Shown here piece after piece: positions 62,101 through 64,000 of a stretch of DNA of 64,000 bases. Below the pieces are notes generated by a model. That model was not told the DNA's origin, did no database searches, and was given only the letters and a program-made list of their open reading frames with translations. The DNA lies in the NCBI GenBank assembly GCA_025356575.1, contig JANXSP010000118.1:25097-89096 (forward strand). The letters run 5' to 3'. This DNA is from Novosphingobium sp. (GTDB taxonomy: Bacteria > Pseudomonadota > Alphaproteobacteria > Sphingomonadales > Sphingomonadaceae). The translations under genes and the position numbers were made by a program. The stretch's first letter is position 1. Each line of letters opens with the position of its first letter.

Positions 62101-64000
62101 TGGTGAATCCGGTGCCTGCGGTGCCGCCGAAGCTGCCGCGCGCATCGACGTTGCCGAGAGTCGTGGCCAGGGTCGATTTGGTGGTTACGGCGTTGCCCGC
62201 AATATCCCCGCTCAGGAGCGCGCCGCGGCTCGTCAATGAGACGGCATAGCTCGCCCCGGCCGCCGCACTTGGCGATACGCGTCCGGCCGAGACGGCGCCC
62301 GTGGTGAGATTGCCGGTCACATCGGCGGTGACGCTGTCGCCCGCCGTGATCGCACCCGTCGTCGCAGCTCCGCCCGCGGTCAGCGCGACCTTCTGCTGCG
62401 ACGCAATCGCGCCGGCGGAAAGCGTGGTACCGGCGCTGAGGACGACGCTTTGCGCGCCCGATAGCGCGCCGGTTACGATTCCTTGAATGGCCTGGACACC
62501 GAGCGTGCCCGTCGCGGTGATCGCCTGGCTGGTGAAACCGGTGCCCGCGGTGCCGCTGAAATTGCCGCGTGCATCGACGTTACCCACGGTCGTGGCGCCG
62601 CCCGACTGGGTCTTGATCGCGTTCCCCGCGAGGTCGCCGGCGACGAGCGCGCCGCCGCTGGTCAGCGAGACGGCGTAGGTCGCGCCCGGTGCCGCGCTCG
62701 GTGCGCTGCGTCCGGCAGACACGGCGCCGGTGGTGAGGTTGCCCCCGGCGCTGGCGGTCACCCGGTCGCCCGCGACGATCGCACCGGTAAGGGCCGTTCC
62801 GCCAGCGGTCAGCGCCACGCTCTGCGCGGTCGTGATCGTTCCCGTCGTGAGCGATGTCGCTGCCGCCGCGGAAAGCGCATCGCCTTGCACAGCGCCGGTA
62901 CGGATGCTTCCCGTCGTCGCGGTCAGCGCGATAGCTGCGGGCGCGACGATCGATCCGACGTCGATCGATCCGGGGGCGACGATGCTTACCGGCCCGGTGC
63001 TCGCCACGTTCCCATCGAGGTACGCGTTGCGCGCGGTGGCAAGCGCCAGTGTCCCCGTCGTCAGGGTTCCCTTGCTTGCTACGCGCGGGAGCAGGAACAC
63101 GAAATCGGAAGCCGAAAGAGTGGTGGAGGCAGCACTGATGGTCGAACTGTCGAGCGCCACGCCAAGGGTGTTGGTGGTGGCGAAGGTCAGCGCGCCGCTG
63201 ACAGCCAGCGTGCCGTTGGAGAGCGAAATCGAATCGCTGCCGACGGGCGCGCCTGGCGCGCCGCCGACAACGCCAGCGTCGAGCGAACTCACACGAACAT
63301 CGCCTCCGACAATGCTGATAACGTTACTATTCACGCCTGAGGTGGCGCCCGACTTGATCCCCGTACCCGCAGTCGTGACCGAGCGGAGCACCAGGTTGGT
63401 ACCATCCACTTGACCGCGATTGGGCAGCGCCGCTGGTCCGCGAACGTCGAGCGCGAAGCCCGAGCCGGCGACCAGCATCGCCGCGCCGCCCGCGCCGTTG
63501 GTCAAGCCGAAGCCGCCCGCGCCGCCGGTCGCGTTGGCGCGCACTTGAGCGCTCGAAAAACGCACCGCACTCCCCGCGGCGAGGAGCGTCGCGCTGCCGG
63601 ATTGCCCGGCGCCGCCATCGCCGCCGATCCCGCGCGGGCTGTCGACGATGCTGTCACCGCCGGCTCCGCCCAATCCGCTGGCATCGAGCGAGGCCACGCC
63701 CAGATTGGCGAAACCCACTTGGGGCAGCGCCAAGTTATCGCCGCCCGAGCCCGCGACCACTCGCCCGCCGATACCGATGCCGCCATCACCTCCGCGTGCG
63801 CCGGTACCGAAACCAGCTCCCCCGGCGCCGCCGTGGCCGCCGGTCCCGCCCGCGTTGGCCGCGAATGAAGCGGTCGTCAGCGTGCCGTTGGCGGGCCCGG
63901 CGAGCGCGCTGATCGTACCGCCCGTGCCAGCCCCACCGAACCCGCCGGGCGTTTCGGGGGTGATATCGCCGGCGTTGACCCCGTCGCCGCCGTCTCCGCC
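59162..64000 (-). CDS. Giant haemagglutinin-like beta-helix repeat protein, 5' end outside window
   Basis: The frame is open from the stop at 59162 to the right edge, giving 1612 visible residues; the N-terminus is missing. The sequence is Gly/Ala/Thr/Ser-rich with short strand repeats, typical of a right-handed beta-helix like filamentous haemagglutinins. The N-terminal visible part is glycine-rich (GGDGGIGIGG, GGAGGD). The middle has tandem 143-residue repeats carrying VDARG and SAGR marks. The C-terminal ~70 residues leave the helix pattern, contain a CX6C pair (NGCLVSLPLCGF) and end in an acidic Pro-rich tail. It is likely a secreted or surface adhesin, perhaps two-partner secreted, but no transporter gene is visible. 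Confidence 0.85.
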   Translation of the reverse strand, partial: GGDGGDGVNAGDITPETPGGFGGAGTGGTISALAGPANGTLTTASFAANAGGTGGHGGAGGAGFGTGARGGDGGIGIGGRVVAGSGGDNLALPQVGFANLGVASLDASGLGGAGGDSIVDSPRGIGGDGGAGQSGSATLLAAGSAVRFSSAQVRANATGGAGGFGLTNGAGGAAMLVAGSGFALDVRGPAALPNRGQVDGTNLVLRSVTTAGTGIKSGATSGVNSNVISIVGGDVRVSSLDAGVVGGAPGAPVGSDSISLSNGTLAVSGALTFATTNTLGVALDSSTISAASTTLSASDFVFLLPRVASKGTLTTGTLALATARNAYLDGNVASTGPVSIVAPGSIDVGSIVAPAAIALTATTGSIRTGAVQGDALSAAAATSLTTGTITTAQSVALTAGGTALTGAIVAGDRVTASAGGNLTTGAVSAGRSAPSAAPGATYAVSLTSGGALVAGDLAGNAIKTQSGGATTVGNVDARGNFSGTAGTGFTSQAITATGTLGVQAIQGIVTGALSGAQSVVLSAGTTLSAGAIASQQKVALTAGGAATTGAITAGDSVTADVTGNLTTGAVSAGRVSPSAAAGASYAVSLTSRGALLSGDIAGNAVTTKSTLATTLGNVDARGSFGGTAGTGFTSQAITATGTLAVQAIQGIVTGALSGTQGVTLGEGTTLTSGSVGSGQKIAITAGSAVATGALSAGDSVTADSGGDLTTAAISAGRTAPSAAPGATYAVALTSGGSVQTGTIAGANVAVRSVGATTLGAVDARGNFSAAAGSDFSGQAIAATGTLVVQAARSISAGALAGIQGVRLTAGTTLGVGTVVTAQKLDISAGGAATTAALTAGDSVTVNTGGNLAVGSVSAGRVTPSAALGATYALSLISGGALSSGDIAGANVTTQSSGTTGIGAVDARGNFGATATGGFASQAIAAAGTLTIQTAQALTSGALAGTQGVTLAAGTTLGTGPISSAQKIALVSGAAATTGALTAGDSISANAGGNLTMGSASAGRIAPSAAPGASFAVALTSGGALQAGDIAGAAVAVQATGAATFGNVDARGAARLAAGTNLTGQTVSATGALLATAGQALALGNIGAADVRVVAGTDMAIGAVTSAQTALLIAGGNIAGGAISGRDVIALAGGSIASGALNATGTGSSGQVYLAGAGTIPSTSSPLTVTAATILGSAPVRSGGAIGAGGPVTARALTAATQSGFSAPAMTVATAIVIDAGGTAAVQGRWSSPLITVSSNDIDIAASGRLDAGLGTIQLNSLNPAQALVGDGLTGTGYALSNAEFARINSGNFTFVARDNTGAVDLVIGILNVTGPDAGSTIDLPNGSVVFATGSASAPSGGTLVSGQVTAVGFRDTNTLLFGTGRLQIDNAAGGIAVSGRGGALSGQVVVNAARFEAASAALLARLAADPNYAGRFRDLNTPTGTVRAGGVISGGSLNFAGAKAVLIQNTGTYADPTGFFTRLTALSAGSAAAPIELVVNGQLLNGSATVTGTKVHTAIRALGIGGYKAGSTVNGCLVSLPLCGFPGYFPIPALADEFGLVTLDQLSEEPFTDESEQRNERVGSGGLGPIAPPEPLIDTRPLDPPADIDDPVTGSGIPEPGGHKADPRDGSK
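60700..62870 (-). repeat. 429-bp (143-residue) tandem repeat array in the giant surface protein
   Basis: The VDARG-coding mark recurs at about 60849, 61278, 61707, 62136 and 62565, exactly 429 bp apart each time. Adjacent units share most residues, including GTGFTSQAITATGTL and AGDSVTA. The last, C-terminal unit is diverged after VDARG, and the first is partial. Outer limits are approximate. Confidence 0.88.

Noticed and set aside
60700..62870. CRISPR-like or satellite array
   Set aside because: Units are 429 bp, in frame and translated as similar protein repeats; there are no short direct repeats with unique spacers.
59657..63413. Several plus-strand frames opposite the giant adhesin
   Set aside because: They repeat with the same 429-bp period as the coding strand and have no family match, so they are mirror frames of the repeat gene.

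Overview
The window is high-GC DNA, almost fully coding, with short operons, ATGA/GTGA/TGATG stop-start overlaps and no insertion sequence, integrase or prophage gene. Family content points to an alphaproteobacterium of the sphingomonad group: LexA boxes of the GAAC-N7-GAAC type, candidate EcfG (GGAAC-N16/17-CGTT) promoters, the zapA-6S RNA-formyl-THF cyclo-ligase order, a PEP-CTERM-type PrsK/PrsR module with its sugar transferase, and a REP doublet of the kind common in sphingomonads. No 16S gene is present, so genus is not assigned.

Layout. 1-9245 is a split SOS mutagenesis locus. dnaE2 (cut by the left edge) is the third gene of an operon radical-SAM protein - UdgX - DnaE2, headed by a LexA box that overlaps its ribosome-binding site. 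imuA-imuB form a second LexA-controlled operon, and an alpha/beta hydrolase gene on the other strand lies between the two. A general-stress FMN-barrel gene with an EcfG promoter diverges from imuA. 9.9-15.6 kb holds an amino acid permease, panB, a DUF475 (TerC-like) membrane protein, an SBF-like transporter and an alpha-methylacyl-CoA racemase. 15.8-22.2 kb is the exopolysaccharide/PEP-CTERM regulatory operon (sugar transferase, PrsK, PrsR, TPR protein). 22.2-25.5 kb is the glyoxylate switch: a RamB/ScfR-type regulator divergent from isocitrate lyase, with two inverted repeats between them. 25.5-32.3 kb has tRNA-Leu, an IMPase family gene, efp, an L,D-transpeptidase/M23 peptidase pair, thiE, mddA and small secreted proteins.

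32.2-39.7 kb is a central carbon operon (tkt-gap-MOSC-pgk-TPR/2OG oxygenase-thioesterase-class I aldolase). Then come a coupled small gene plus zapA, 6S RNA and 5-formyl-THF cyclo-ligase, tRNA-Asp, the branched-chain 2-oxoacid dehydrogenase operon (E1 alpha, E1 beta, E2; no E3), thyA, tRNA-Pro, hemerythrin, recG, sdhE, mfd, a degenerate GGDEF-EAL protein, NAD kinase and tRNA-Asn. The right end (56-64 kb) is a translationally coupled pair: a very large beta-helix/haemagglutinin-like protein with 429-bp tandem repeats (cut by the right edge) and an exported TPR-CHAT protease.

The most interesting systems are the LexA-controlled rSAM-UdgX-DnaE2 operon, which ties an uncharacterised radical SAM enzyme and a covalent uracil-DNA glycosylase to mutagenic synthesis, and the exported CHAT protease coupled to a giant repetitive surface protein.
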